Below, piece after piece: positions 15,421 through 23,642 of a DNA stretch of 64,000 nucleotides. Every line of letters starts with the position of its first letter. Position 1 is the stretch's first letter. The stretch spans positions 1,116,001 through 1,180,000 of the forward strand of contig NZ_AP022590.1 in NCBI RefSeq assembly GCF_010731775.1. Reading direction: 5' to 3'. The notes below the pieces were generated by a model. That model saw only the letters and a list, made by a program, of their open reading frames with translations. It was not told the origin of the DNA and did no database searches. The position numbers and the translations under genes were made by a program. The DNA is from Mycobacterium mantenii (GTDB lineage: Bacteria; Actinomycetota; Actinomycetes; Mycobacteriales; Mycobacteriaceae).

Positions 15421-16546
15421 GGCGCCGGTGTCCTGCATGGCCGAGGAGATTGCCACGCCGGGCGACGGCCAGCTCAAGGCGCTGATCACGGTCGCGGGCA
15501 ACCCGGTGTTGTCCACCCCGCCGGCGACAAGCTCGACGAAGTGCTGCCGATGCTGGAAGCGATGATCTCCGTTGACCTTTGGCTCAATGAGACGACGCGG
15601 CACGCGGACGTGATCCTGCCCGGCCTGTCGCCGCTAGAGCAGCCGCACCACGACGATCTGATCCTGCTCTTCGCGATCCACAGCATCGCGAATTATTCGG
15701 CCCCGGTGTTCGATCCGGGCGATCGCCCGCACGAATGGGAGATCCTGATCCGGTTGACCGGCCTGTGCACCGGCACCCCCGCCAAGGACGTGGAGTCGCG
15801 GCGATCGACGACGGCTTCTTCGACTACCTGGCCTTCACCCGCGAGCTCGACGGCGCGCAGATCCGCAAGCTCTACGACCACGGCGGACCCGAGCGAATGC
15901 TCTACCTCACGTTGCGGACCGGACCGTTCGGCGACCAGTACGGCAAGAACCCGGGCGGGCTCACCCTGGACATGCTCAAGTCCAACCCCAACGGCATCGA
16001 CTTCGGTCCGATGGTGCCGCAACTGCCCGACATCCTCGCCACGTCCGACAAGAAGATCCGGCTCGCCCCGCAATACCTACTCGACGACCTGCCCCGGCTG
16101 GCCGCGCGCATGGAGCGTCCGGCCGAGCCGCTCGTCCTGGTGAGCCGCCGGCACCTGCGCTCGAACAACACCTGGCTGCACAACGTTCCGGCGCTGATGA
16201 AGGGAAAGGACCGGTGCACGTTGCTGATTCACCCCGACGGCGCGGTCCGGTGCGGCATCGCCGACGGCGACATCGTGACGGTGAAGTCGGAAGCAGGCGA
16301 GATCAAAGTTCCCGTCGAGGTCACCGAGTCCATCAGGCCCGGCGTGGTCTCGATGCCCCATGGCTGGGGGGACATGGCAAGCCGGGCACCCGCATGTCGG
16401 TGGCCAACAACTCGCCCGGCGCGAACACCAATGTGCTGTCCCCGCCAATGTTTCTCGACGAGCCATCCGGCAACATGGTGCTCAACGGCATCCCGGTCAC
16501 GATCATCGACGATCAGGCCCGATTCCGCCCGGCGCACAAACTCTAA
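15420..16546 (+). pseudogene. Decayed molybdopterin oxidoreductase, C-terminal half, three frameshifts
   Basis: Four consecutive segments in different frames join into one protein: APVSCMAEEIATPG...LITVAGNPVLSTP (15422-15520), then DKLDEVLPMLEAMISVDLWLNETTRHADVILPG (to ~15797), then VAAIDDGFFDYLAFTREL...VVSMPHGWG (to ~16370), then GKPGTRMSVANNSPGANTN to the TAA at 16544-16546. Each break is repaired by adding one base. The sequence matches the C-terminal half of bis-MGD enzymes of the formate dehydrogenase/BisC type; the N-terminal Fe-S and cofactor-binding half is missing. The junction with the PNPOx fragment at ~15420 marks a deletion. Confidence 0.8.
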
Positions 16547-16642
16547 AGTCCCATGAGCCTTTATCCCCTCCTGCAAGTTAACGCCAAGCGCCAGTCTGTG
16601 GTTCATCTCACCCCGGCGCTCTTTCGGTGAACCCTTTACGGG

Positions 16643-17767
16643 GTGGCGGTCGTCGGCATAGGCATGACTGCAACAAGGTATTCCCCATTCCCGCATCGGG
16701 CAGCGGGCCGCGGGTGCGGCGCGCCGCGGATCGCAGGTACCGCGGTGGCTTTCACGCCGCACCGCTATAACCAGGACGATGTCGCACGCGAACTCACCGG
16801 GTTCACCGATCCGGGTTTCTTACGTTTCGCGCAGACCGCGGGCGTCGACCAGCGCAGCCTCGCGCTGCCGCTGTCGCGTTACCCGACGCTGAGTGGCTTC
16901 ACCGAAGCCAACGACGCCTACCTCGAGGTGGCCGTCGATCTCGGTGAGCGGGCGATCAATTCGGCACTGGCGACCGCCGGCGTGGCACCGCGCGACGTCG
17001 ACACCATCGTGATGGTGTCCAGCACCGGAATCGCCGTGCCCACCATCGATGCGCGGCTGATGACGCGAATCGGGTTGCGGCCCGACGTCAAACGTGTCCC
17101 GCTGTTCGGGCTCGGCTGCGTGGCCGGCGCCGCCGGAATGGCGCGCGTCCACGACTACCTGCACGGGTATCCCGGGCACGTGGCCGTGCTGCTGTCGGTC
17201 GAGCTGTGCTCGCTGACGCTGCAGCGTGATGACACCTCGATCCCCGCGCTCATCGGGGTGTCGCTGTTCGGCGACGGTGCCGCCGCCGTCGTCGCGGTCG
17301 GGGCGGACCGAATCCCTGTGTCGGACAGCGCGACTGGTCCAGGCATACTGGCGACCCGCAGCCGCGTCGTCCCGGAGACCGTCGACGTGATGGGCTGGAA
17401 CGTCGGTTCGAGCGGATTTCAGCTTGTGATGTCGCGCGACGTCCCGAAGATGGCCGACGAGTACCTGCGCGCCGAGGTCGACGCATTCCTGGCCGTGAAC
17501 GGGCTTTCCACCGCCGACATTTCGACGTGGGTCTGCCACCCCGGCGGCCCGAAGGTCCTCGACTCGATCGACAACGCGCTCGGTCTGCCTGCCGAAGCCC
17601 TGCGACACAGCCGAAACTCGATGCGCGATAACGGAAACATGTCTTCGGCGTCGGTGCTGGACGTGCTGCGCCGCACGGTCGCCGAGCCCCCGGGCGAGGG
17701 CGCCTTCGGTGTGATGCTCGCGATGGGGCCGGGTTTCTGCTTCGAGCTGCTACTGCTGCAATGGTGA
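16643..17767 (+). CDS. Type III polyketide synthase (chalcone synthase-like)
   Basis: A 374-residue thiolase-fold enzyme with the complete type III PKS triad: Cys159 (FGLGCVAGA), His299 (WVCHPGGPK) and Asn332 (RDNGNMSSAS). The C-terminal GPGF loop is present (AMGPGFCFELLL). Such enzymes extend a long acyl-CoA starter with malonyl-CoA to give alkylpyrones or alkylresorcinols, as shown for Pks18 and relatives in M. tuberculosis. The GTG at 16643 gives a ~25-residue lead before PRIAGTAVAFTPHRY; the ATG at 16664 is an alternative. The next gene encodes an isoprenylcysteine methyltransferase-like protein, a pairing known from Bacillus bpsA-bpsB. Confidence 0.9.
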   Translation: MAVVGIGMTATRYSPFPHRAAGRGCGAPRIAGTAVAFTPHRYNQDDVARELTGFTDPGFLRFAQTAGVDQRSLALPLSRYPTLSGFTEANDAYLEVAVDLGERAINSALATAGVAPRDVDTIVMVSSTGIAVPTIDARLMTRIGLRPDVKRVPLFGLGCVAGAAGMARVHDYLHGYPGHVAVLLSVELCSLTLQRDDTSIPALIGVSLFGDGAAAVVAVGADRIPVSDSATGPGILATRSRVVPETVDVMGWNVGSSGFQLVMSRDVPKMADEYLRAEVDAFLAVNGLSTADISTWVCHPGGPKVLDSIDNALGLPAEALRHSRNSMRDNGNMSSASVLDVLRRTVAEPPGEGAFGVMLAMGPGFCFELLLLQW

Positions 17768-17781
17768 CGGGGAACGGTGCC

Positions 17782-18285
17782 ATGTACTACTACCTGTTCG
17801 TTCTCGCCGTCGGCGCCGAACGCCTCGTCGAGTTGGCTGTCGCCCAGCGCAACGCCAGATGGTCAATGACACACGGGGGCAAGGAATTCGGGCGTGATCA
17901 CTATCCGGCGATGGTCAGCATGCATGCACTGCTTCTGGTTTCGTGCATCGTCGAGACCTGGAGCCTGGGTCGGCCGTTCATCGGATGGCTGGGCTGGCCG
18001 ATGCTGGGCATCGTGCTGCTCAGCACCGTCGTCCGCTGGCGCTGCGTAAGCGTGCTCGGCAAGCATTGGAACCCGAGGCTGATCGTGATCCCGGGCGCAC
18101 CGTTGGTGCGGCAGGGGCCGTACCGCTGGGTCCGGCACCCCAACTACCTCGCGGTGGCGGCCGAGGTGGCGGCGTTGCCGCTGGTGCATTCGGCGTGGTT
18201 GACCGCGATCGTGTTCAGTACCGCCAACGCGCTGGTGCTCACCGTACGCATCCGCGCGGAGAACGCCGCGCTGGGCTATACATGA
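17782..18285 (+). CDS. Isoprenylcysteine carboxyl methyltransferase-family membrane enzyme
   Basis: About 167 residues with four or five hydrophobic segments and the C-terminal ICMT signature GPYRWVRHPNYLAV, which binds S-adenosylmethionine and the methyl acceptor. BpsB-type relatives methylate alkylpyrone products of type III PKS. The ATG at 17782 has GGGGA upstream; an in-frame ATG at 17761 overlaps the PKS stop and would add seven residues. The two genes are clearly one transcription unit, so an O-methylated polyketide lipid is the likely product. Confidence 0.85.
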   Translation: MYYYLFVLAVGAERLVELAVAQRNARWSMTHGGKEFGRDHYPAMVSMHALLLVSCIVETWSLGRPFIGWLGWPMLGIVLLSTVVRWRCVSVLGKHWNPRLIVIPGAPLVRQGPYRWVRHPNYLAVAAEVAALPLVHSAWLTAIVFSTANALVLTVRIRAENAALGYT

Positions 18286-18296
18286 TCAGAGCCTGA

Positions 18297-19142
18297 TCAG
18301 GGGGCGCTGGGCCGATTGGTCCACTGCCGGTCGGGCCGGCGCGCCGAACGGAACCACCCGCCGGCCGCGCCGGTGCCGCCGTCGGTGGGGATAACGTGGC
18401 CGGTCACGAACGCCGAGAGGTCCGAGGCCAAAAACAGGATGACCCTGGCCTGATCCTCGGGCAGGCCCATCCGCCCGACCGGGACCCACTGCGGCCACTG
18501 CGCTTGCTCCTCGTCCGAAAGCCATTGCGAATAGGGCACTTGCAGGGACTCGGTGACGTCCGGTGCGATCGCGTTGACCCGGACCCCGTCGTTGCCCACC
18601 TGGACCGCGAGGCTGCGGGTGAACGCGATGACGGCGGCTTTGAACGCGGCATACACCGGGTCCTCCGGATAGCCCCGCAGCCCCTCGACCGACGAGACGT
18701 TCACGATCGCGCCGGCGTGGCGCTCAACCATGGCCGGCAGGAACGCGTGGGTGAGCAGGAAGACGTGGTGCAGGTTGATCCGATACAGGTCGTCCCACAG
18801 CTGCGGATCGGTGTCGACGAAGTTGCCGGGATGGCGCAGCCAGTGGCCCACATTGTTGACCAGCACGTCGACCCTGCCAAACCGGTCCAGGACGGTCCGC
18901 GCCAGGTTGGTCACGTGCTCGGGGTTCCGGACGTCGCCGATGACCGCCAGGGCCGACCCACCGGATTCGGTGATCGAGGTGGCGGTCGCATCGGCGAGGC
19001 CGGCGTCGATGTCGGCGATGACCACATCTGCGCCGTGGTCGGCGAACAGCCGTGCGGTCGCGGCGCCGATTCCTCCTGCGCCGCCCGTGACGACCGCGAC
19101 CCGGCCGGTCAGCAGCGGATCAGCCCGCCCAGCGTGTGTCAT
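18297..19142 (-). CDS. Short-chain dehydrogenase/reductase
   Basis: A 281-residue classical SDR: TGGAGGIG near residue 19, acidic Asp at the end of beta-2 (VIADIDAG; NAD preference), NNVG in place of NNAG, a serine in NVSSVEG, and YAAFK. The C-terminal ~25 residues (after GGTGAAGG, rich in Arg/Pro) are an unusual extension. It converges on the methyltransferase gene and diverges from the esterase at 19349 across 206 bp. Substrate unknown. Confidence 0.85.
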   Translation of the reverse strand: MTHAGRADPLLTGRVAVVTGGAGGIGAATARLFADHGADVVIADIDAGLADATATSITESGGSALAVIGDVRNPEHVTNLARTVLDRFGRVDVLVNNVGHWLRHPGNFVDTDPQLWDDLYRINLHHVFLLTHAFLPAMVERHAGAIVNVSSVEGLRGYPEDPVYAAFKAAVIAFTRSLAVQVGNDGVRVNAIAPDVTESLQVPYSQWLSDEEQAQWPQWVPVGRMGLPEDQARVILFLASDLSAFVTGHVIPTDGGTGAAGGWFRSARRPDRQWTNRPSAP

Positions 19143-19310
19143 CGTTCATATCTTGGGCCATTCGGAGACCTCGGCTACAGCCGGTCCAGCCCGACGGCGC
19201 CCGCGCGGAGACCGCGAGACAGAGGACGAGTGATACCCATCTCTATGGTCGGTAAACAGTGACGTACCCAACATCCGCCGGATGACTTTTTGCAGTTAAC
19301 CATCCGCGGC

Positions 19311-19324
19311 GGCGGGTACCCGCC
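19311..19324. promoter_or_regulatory. 14-bp GC-rich palindrome before the esterase gene
   Basis: GGCGGGTACCCGCC is self-complementary and ends 8 bp before the AGGAGG ribosome site of the esterase gene at 19349. It lies in the divergent 19143-19348 gap. It may be an operator or a 5' UTR hairpin; GC-rich chance palindromes are common here, so support is weak. Confidence 0.3.
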
Positions 19325-19348
19325 CCCCACTTAGGAGGTTGAAACCCA

Positions 19349-20392
19349 ATGGTGAGTGCAGCCGAACCGACACATATATTGCCGAGCGCGACGACGACGA
19401 GGCGCGTTCATCGCCGCCACAGCCCGCAGTCGGTGGCCGTGGGGCTTGCCAGCCGGTTGATCGTGAAGAACGCGATCCGCGCGTGGTCCATGACGCCGAA
19501 CCTGCATTGGCCGCTCGAGCACGTCGACGGTGTCGTGGGATTGGTCCCGCGTTTCGGATCCGCGGCGACAATTGAAGCGCTGCGCTTGGACAACTGTGCC
19601 GCCGAGTGGGTTCGCGCCCCCGGCGTGTCGGGGGAGCGCGCGATTCTGTACTTGCACGGCGGCGCATTCCTGACTTGTGGCCTGAACACCCACCGTTCCA
19701 TGGTTACCCGCCTGTCGAAGGAAGCCGATGCCGCCATCCTCGCCGTCGCGTACCGAAAGCTGCCCAAACATCAGATCACCGATGCCATCGACGACGGGAT
19801 CAGCGGCCTGCGCTGGCTGCAGGATCGTGGCTACGAGGGCGACCGGGTCGTCGTGGCCGGGGATTCCGCCGGGGGATACCTGGCGTTCATGACCACGCTC
19901 TTGGCGATCCAGGACGGAATCATGGAGCCCGCCGGCGTCGCGACCGTCTCGCCGTTCACCGATGCCGACCCGGTGCGGAAACTCAAGCACCGCAACGCCC
20001 GCAAGTGCTCGATGTTCACCCGCCGGGCTTTCTCGCGGTTCGCCCAATTCCTCAGTAACGCACAGGTTGTGGAGGGCGAGGGCGACTCCACGGTCGCTTC
20101 TCCGGTGGACGCCGACCTGTCGTCGTTGCCGCCGGTCACCATTCACGCCAGCTCCGACGAGTTGCTGCTCGCCGATGCCGAGCTGATGGCGAAGCGCTTG
20201 GAGGCCAGCGGAATTCACTGCGATCTTCACCTGTGGGACGGACAGATCCACGACTTCCCTTTGGCCGCAGACATTTTGCCCGAGGGCAGGCGCGCCATCA
20301 AATACCTCGGGGACTTCATCAAGGACGTCACCGCCGCTCGCGCCAAGGTCCCCAGCGTCACCGGCCTGCGCAACGCCGCGGTGGCCGGTTGA
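19349..20392 (+). CDS. HSL-family esterase/lipase
   Basis: A 347-residue alpha/beta hydrolase with TAGGAGG ten bases upstream. The oxyanion motif is HGGAF (103-107), the nucleophile Ser173 (GDSAGGYLAF), the acid lies in SSDELLLADAE and the histidine in GQIHDFPLA. This is the hormone-sensitive-lipase group to which many mycobacterial Lip proteins belong, acting on short or medium acyl esters. The long N-terminus (residues 1-60) resembles the cap of that group. It precedes the FHA-ABC transporter on the same strand by ~160 bp, in the position where M. tuberculosis has pknF. Confidence 0.88.
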   Translation: MVSAAEPTHILPSATTTRRVHRRHSPQSVAVGLASRLIVKNAIRAWSMTPNLHWPLEHVDGVVGLVPRFGSAATIEALRLDNCAAEWVRAPGVSGERAILYLHGGAFLTCGLNTHRSMVTRLSKEADAAILAVAYRKLPKHQITDAIDDGISGLRWLQDRGYEGDRVVVAGDSAGGYLAFMTTLLAIQDGIMEPAGVATVSPFTDADPVRKLKHRNARKCSMFTRRAFSRFAQFLSNAQVVEGEGDSTVASPVDADLSSLPPVTIHASSDELLLADAELMAKRLEASGIHCDLHLWDGQIHDFPLAADILPEGRRAIKYLGDFIKDVTAARAKVPSVTGLRNAAVAG

Positions 20393-20555
20393 AGGCTGCG
20401 GAAGTCGTTGCACCGCAAGCAGGTTCGCTGACGTTCGCCGCTCTGTCCCAACCGCGCCATGCCTCGCGGCCCGCGCCCGCGGGAGATCGCGCGAAACGGT
20501 GCCCGACGAAGAACTGGGCGGATAAGTCGCGCCGCTGCCGTTACAGTTGGTGCTG

Positions 20556-23222
20556 ATGACCTCACCTGCCCCGCCTGCGCTGACCGTGCGGTACGACGGA
20601 GCCGAACGCACCTTCGCGCCGGGCAACGACGTAGTGATCGGGCGCGACCTGCGCGCCGACCTGCGCGTCGCCCACCCGTTGATCTCCCGCAGCCACCTGA
20701 TCGTGCGGTATGACCAGGGGCGATGGATCGCCGTCGACAACGGCAGCCTCAACGGCCTCTATCTGCACAATCGCCGCGTCCCGGCCGTCGACATCCAGGA
20801 CGGCCTGCGGGTCAACATGGGCAATCCGGACGGCCCGGCGCTCACGTTCGAGGTCGGCCGCCATCAGGGTTCGGCCGGGCGGCCCCCGCTGACGACGTCG
20901 ATACCGATCGTCAGCAACCCCAGCGAACCGCTGTCGCGGGCGCCGCAGAGCGCGCCGTTCGGCGCGCCGCCTCCCGGGCAGCCCCAGCAGCCGGCGTCGG
21001 CATCGTTCCGCCACCCCGTCCATCCGCCCACCGCCGGGCAACCCAGCCAGCCGGCCGGCGGGCCCACGCCGAGCTATCCGTCGGGACCTCAGCCGCGATA
21101 CCCGACCGGCGGCCTCCCGAGCGCGCCGCCCAGCGGAGTCCAGCCCGCGCCGCAGATATACCGGTCGACGTCGATGCACGCGGCGCCACCGACCACCGCT
21201 GCGCCGGCGGCGTCCCAGGCGGGCCGCATCGGCGGCGACTCGTCGATCCTCGCGACGTCGATGATGAAGATCCTGCGGCCGGGCAAGGCCGGGCCGGACG
21301 TGCCGGGTGCGATCAAGATCGGGCGCGCCAACGACAACGACATCGTCATCCCCGAGGTGCTGGCGTCGCGTCACCACGCCACCCTGGTCCCGACGCCCAC
21401 CGGCACCGAGATCCACGACAACCGCAGTATCAACGGCACCTTCGTCAACGGCGTGCGGGTCGATTCGGCCGTGCTGCACGACGGCGATGTCGTCACGATC
21501 GGCAACATCGACCTGGTCTTCCACGGCGGCAACCTGGCCCGCCGCGACCAGGCCGCGACCGCCACGCGCAGCGGTGGCCTCGACGTGCGGGGGGTGACCT
21601 GGACGATCGAGGGCAACAAATCGCTGCTGGACAACATCTCGCTGACCGCGCTTCCCGGCACGCTGACGGCGATCATCGGGCCGTCCGGCGCCGGCAAGTC
21701 GACCTTCGCCCGCTTGATCGCCGGGTACACGCACCCGACGACCGGAACGGTGTCGTTCGAGGGCCACAACGTCCACGCCGAATACGCGTCGCTGCGCAGC
21801 AGGATCGGGATGGTGCCGCAGGACGACGTGGTGCACGGCCAGCTGACCGTGCAGCAGGCGCTGATGTACGCCGCGGAACTGCGGCTGCCGCCGGACACCA
21901 CGAAGGACGACCGCGCCCAGGTGGTGGCCCGGGTACTTGAAGAACTCGAGATGACCCAGCACCTGCACACCCGGGTCGACAAGCTGTCCGGCGGTCAGCG
22001 CAAGCGCGCGTCGGTGGCGCTGGAGTTGCTCACCGGGCCGTCGCTGCTGATCCTCGACGAGCCGACCTCCGGCCTGGACCCGGCGCTGGACCGGCAGGTG
22101 ATGACCATGCTGCGGCAGCTGGCCGACGCCGGTCGGGTGGTGCTGGTGGTCACCCACTCGCTGACCTACCTGGACGTCTGCGACCAGGTGTTACTGCTGG
22201 CCCCCGGCGGCAAGACGGCGTTCTCCGGGCCGCCCAGCCAGATCGGGCCGGCCATGGGCACCACCAACTGGGCCGACATCTTCAGCACCGTCGCCAATGA
22301 CCCCGACGGGTCCCGCGCGCGCTACCTGGCCCGCACGGGTCCGCCGCCCGCTCCGCCGCCCGCCGAGAAACCCGCCGAGCTGGGCGATCCCGCACACACC
22401 AGCCTGCTCCGGCAGTTCTCCACGATCGCCCGGCGCCAGATGCGACTGATCGTCTCGGACCGCGGCTACTTCGTCTTCCTGGCGCTCCTGCCGTTCATCA
22501 TGGGTTCGCTGTCCATGTCGGTGCCCGGCGACGTCGGCTTCGGCATCCCGAACCCGATGGGCGCCGCGCCCAACGAGCCCGGGCAGATCCTGGTGCTGCT
22601 GAACGTCGGCGCGGTGTTCATGGGGACCGCCCTGACCATCCGCGACCTCATCGGCGAGCGCGCCATCTTCCTGCGCGAACAGGCGGTCGGCCTGTCCACG
22701 TCGGCCTATCTGTTGGCCAAGGTCTGCGTGTACACGGTCTTCGCGATCGTCCAGTCGGCGATCGTCAGCATCATCGCGGTGCTTGGCAAGGGCGCCCCCA
22801 CGCAGGGGGCCGTGGCGCTGGGCAAGCCGGCCCTGGAGCTGTTCGCCGACGTCGCGCTGACGTGTGTCGCGTCGGCCATGCTCGGCCTGGCCCTGTCGGC
22901 CGTCGCGAAGTCCAACGAGCAGATCATGCCGCTGCTGGTGGTGGCGGTCATGTCGCAGCTGGTGTTCTCCGGCGGGATGATTCCGGTCACCGCGCGCATC
23001 GGGCTCGACCAGATGTCGTGGGCCACACCGGCGCGGTGGGGATTCGCGGCGTCGGCGTCGACGGCCGACCTGACCAAGTTGGTGCCCGGCCCGCTGACCC
23101 CGAAGGATGCGCACTGGCGGCACACGCCGGCGACGTGGTGGTTCGACGTCGGCATGCTGTTCGTCATCAGCGCCGTCTACCTGGGTTTCGTGCGCTGGAA
23201 GATCCGCCTCAGGAGCGGCTGA
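20556..23222 (+). CDS. FHA-domain ABC exporter, Rv1747-like
   Basis: About 888 residues from the ATG at 20556 (a GTG at 20547 is alternative). Order: FHA domain 1 (VIGRDLRADLRVAHPLISRSHL), a ~130-residue Pro/Gln/Ser-rich linker, FHA domain 2 (IGRANDNDIVIPEVLASRHH and NRSINGTFVNG), an ABC ATPase (Walker A GPSGAGKST, signature LSGGQRKRAS, Walker B LLILDEPTSGLD), and a C-terminal ABC2-type membrane domain of about six helices. From memory it is close to Rv1747 along its length. Rv1747 is an exporter implicated in cell-wall glycolipid export and is phosphorylated in the linker by PknF, whose FHA domains read the phosphothreonines. No kinase gene is adjacent here. Confidence 0.95.
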   Translation: MTSPAPPALTVRYDGAERTFAPGNDVVIGRDLRADLRVAHPLISRSHLIVRYDQGRWIAVDNGSLNGLYLHNRRVPAVDIQDGLRVNMGNPDGPALTFEVGRHQGSAGRPPLTTSIPIVSNPSEPLSRAPQSAPFGAPPPGQPQQPASASFRHPVHPPTAGQPSQPAGGPTPSYPSGPQPRYPTGGLPSAPPSGVQPAPQIYRSTSMHAAPPTTAAPAASQAGRIGGDSSILATSMMKILRPGKAGPDVPGAIKIGRANDNDIVIPEVLASRHHATLVPTPTGTEIHDNRSINGTFVNGVRVDSAVLHDGDVVTIGNIDLVFHGGNLARRDQAATATRSGGLDVRGVTWTIEGNKSLLDNISLTALPGTLTAIIGPSGAGKSTFARLIAGYTHPTTGTVSFEGHNVHAEYASLRSRIGMVPQDDVVHGQLTVQQALMYAAELRLPPDTTKDDRAQVVARVLEELEMTQHLHTRVDKLSGGQRKRASVALELLTGPSLLILDEPTSGLDPALDRQVMTMLRQLADAGRVVLVVTHSLTYLDVCDQVLLLAPGGKTAFSGPPSQIGPAMGTTNWADIFSTVANDPDGSRARYLARTGPPPAPPPAEKPAELGDPAHTSLLRQFSTIARRQMRLIVSDRGYFVFLALLPFIMGSLSMSVPGDVGFGIPNPMGAAPNEPGQILVLLNVGAVFMGTALTIRDLIGERAIFLREQAVGLSTSAYLLAKVCVYTVFAIVQSAIVSIIAVLGKGAPTQGAVALGKPALELFADVALTCVASAMLGLALSAVAKSNEQIMPLLVVAVMSQLVFSGGMIPVTARIGLDQMSWATPARWGFAASASTADLTKLVPGPLTPKDAHWRHTPATWWFDVGMLFVISAVYLGFVRWKIRLRSG

Positions 23223-23233
23223 GGGCGGGACCG

Positions 23234-23398
23234 TCAGGCGCGCCTGCGGACCATCTCCTCGGCGGCGGCACGCATGCGGTCCGACAGCTGCAGCAGATCG
23301 TGCTCGCCCACGCCCAGCGGCAACGTGTACGCCAGTTGCCGCAATTCGACGGCGTAGTTGCGCAAATCTTCGCGGAGGCGCATCTCAATAGTTGGCAT
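23234..23398 (-). CDS. Small conserved-looking hypothetical protein (54 aa)
   Basis: The ATG at 23398 is preceded by a good GAGGGAGAAG ribosome site, and the frame encodes MPTIEMRLREDLRNYAVELR followed by a helical amphipathic stretch ending VRRRA. Composition (Arg/Glu/Leu) suggests a soluble helical hairpin. It is convergent with the transporter gene, 11 bp away. Longer upstream starts lack protein character. No function recognised. Confidence 0.5.
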   Translation of the reverse strand: MPTIEMRLREDLRNYAVELRQLAYTLPLGVGEHDLLQLSDRMRAAAEEMVRRRA

Positions 23399-23642
23399 GA
23401 CTTCTCCCTCGGGCTGGGCAGAATGCCTGGTCCGCGTCGACCGGCCGATCTGAGAATTTTCGCAGCTGGCGCGGATAACCGCGATAGCGTCCACGTGAAT
23501 TAACGGGAGTTTGACAGCGTATTTACAGTCAGCGCCGTCGGCGGCGAGCGTGCCGCAACCGCGGAATTCCCTGCGCCATCACGCCGTCGCGTTACGCTGA
23601 CGCTGCTCGGTGAAAAGCATGCAGAAAGGCACAGGCGCCGGA
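23399..23642. other. Intergenic region, promoter of the igr-like operon
   Basis: A 244-bp gap between the divergent small ORF and the first acyl-CoA dehydrogenase gene, holding the only available promoter for the nine-gene operon 23643-32764. I see no clear KstR or KstR2 operator; AACGGGAGTT at 23502-23511 has KstR-like half sites but four bases between them instead of two. Confidence 0.4.

Noticed and set aside
15541..16143. Treating each open segment of the molybdoenzyme region as a separate gene
   Set aside because: The segments are consecutive pieces of one protein family in shifting frames with no starts of their own, so they are fragments of a pseudogene.
16600..16633. GGTTCA/TGAACC inverted repeat before the type III PKS gene
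   Set aside because: Six-base arms with a 22-base loop; too weak to call an operator or terminator.
20562..22157. Minus-strand open frame of ~530 codons under the FHA-ABC exporter
   Set aside because: Arg/Gly/Asp-rich antisense translation; the plus strand encodes an evident FHA-ABC protein.
23502..23511. AACGGGAGTT as a KstR operator for the igr-like operon
   Set aside because: KstR sites have AAC and GTT separated by two bases; here the spacing is four and the flanking positions do not fit.
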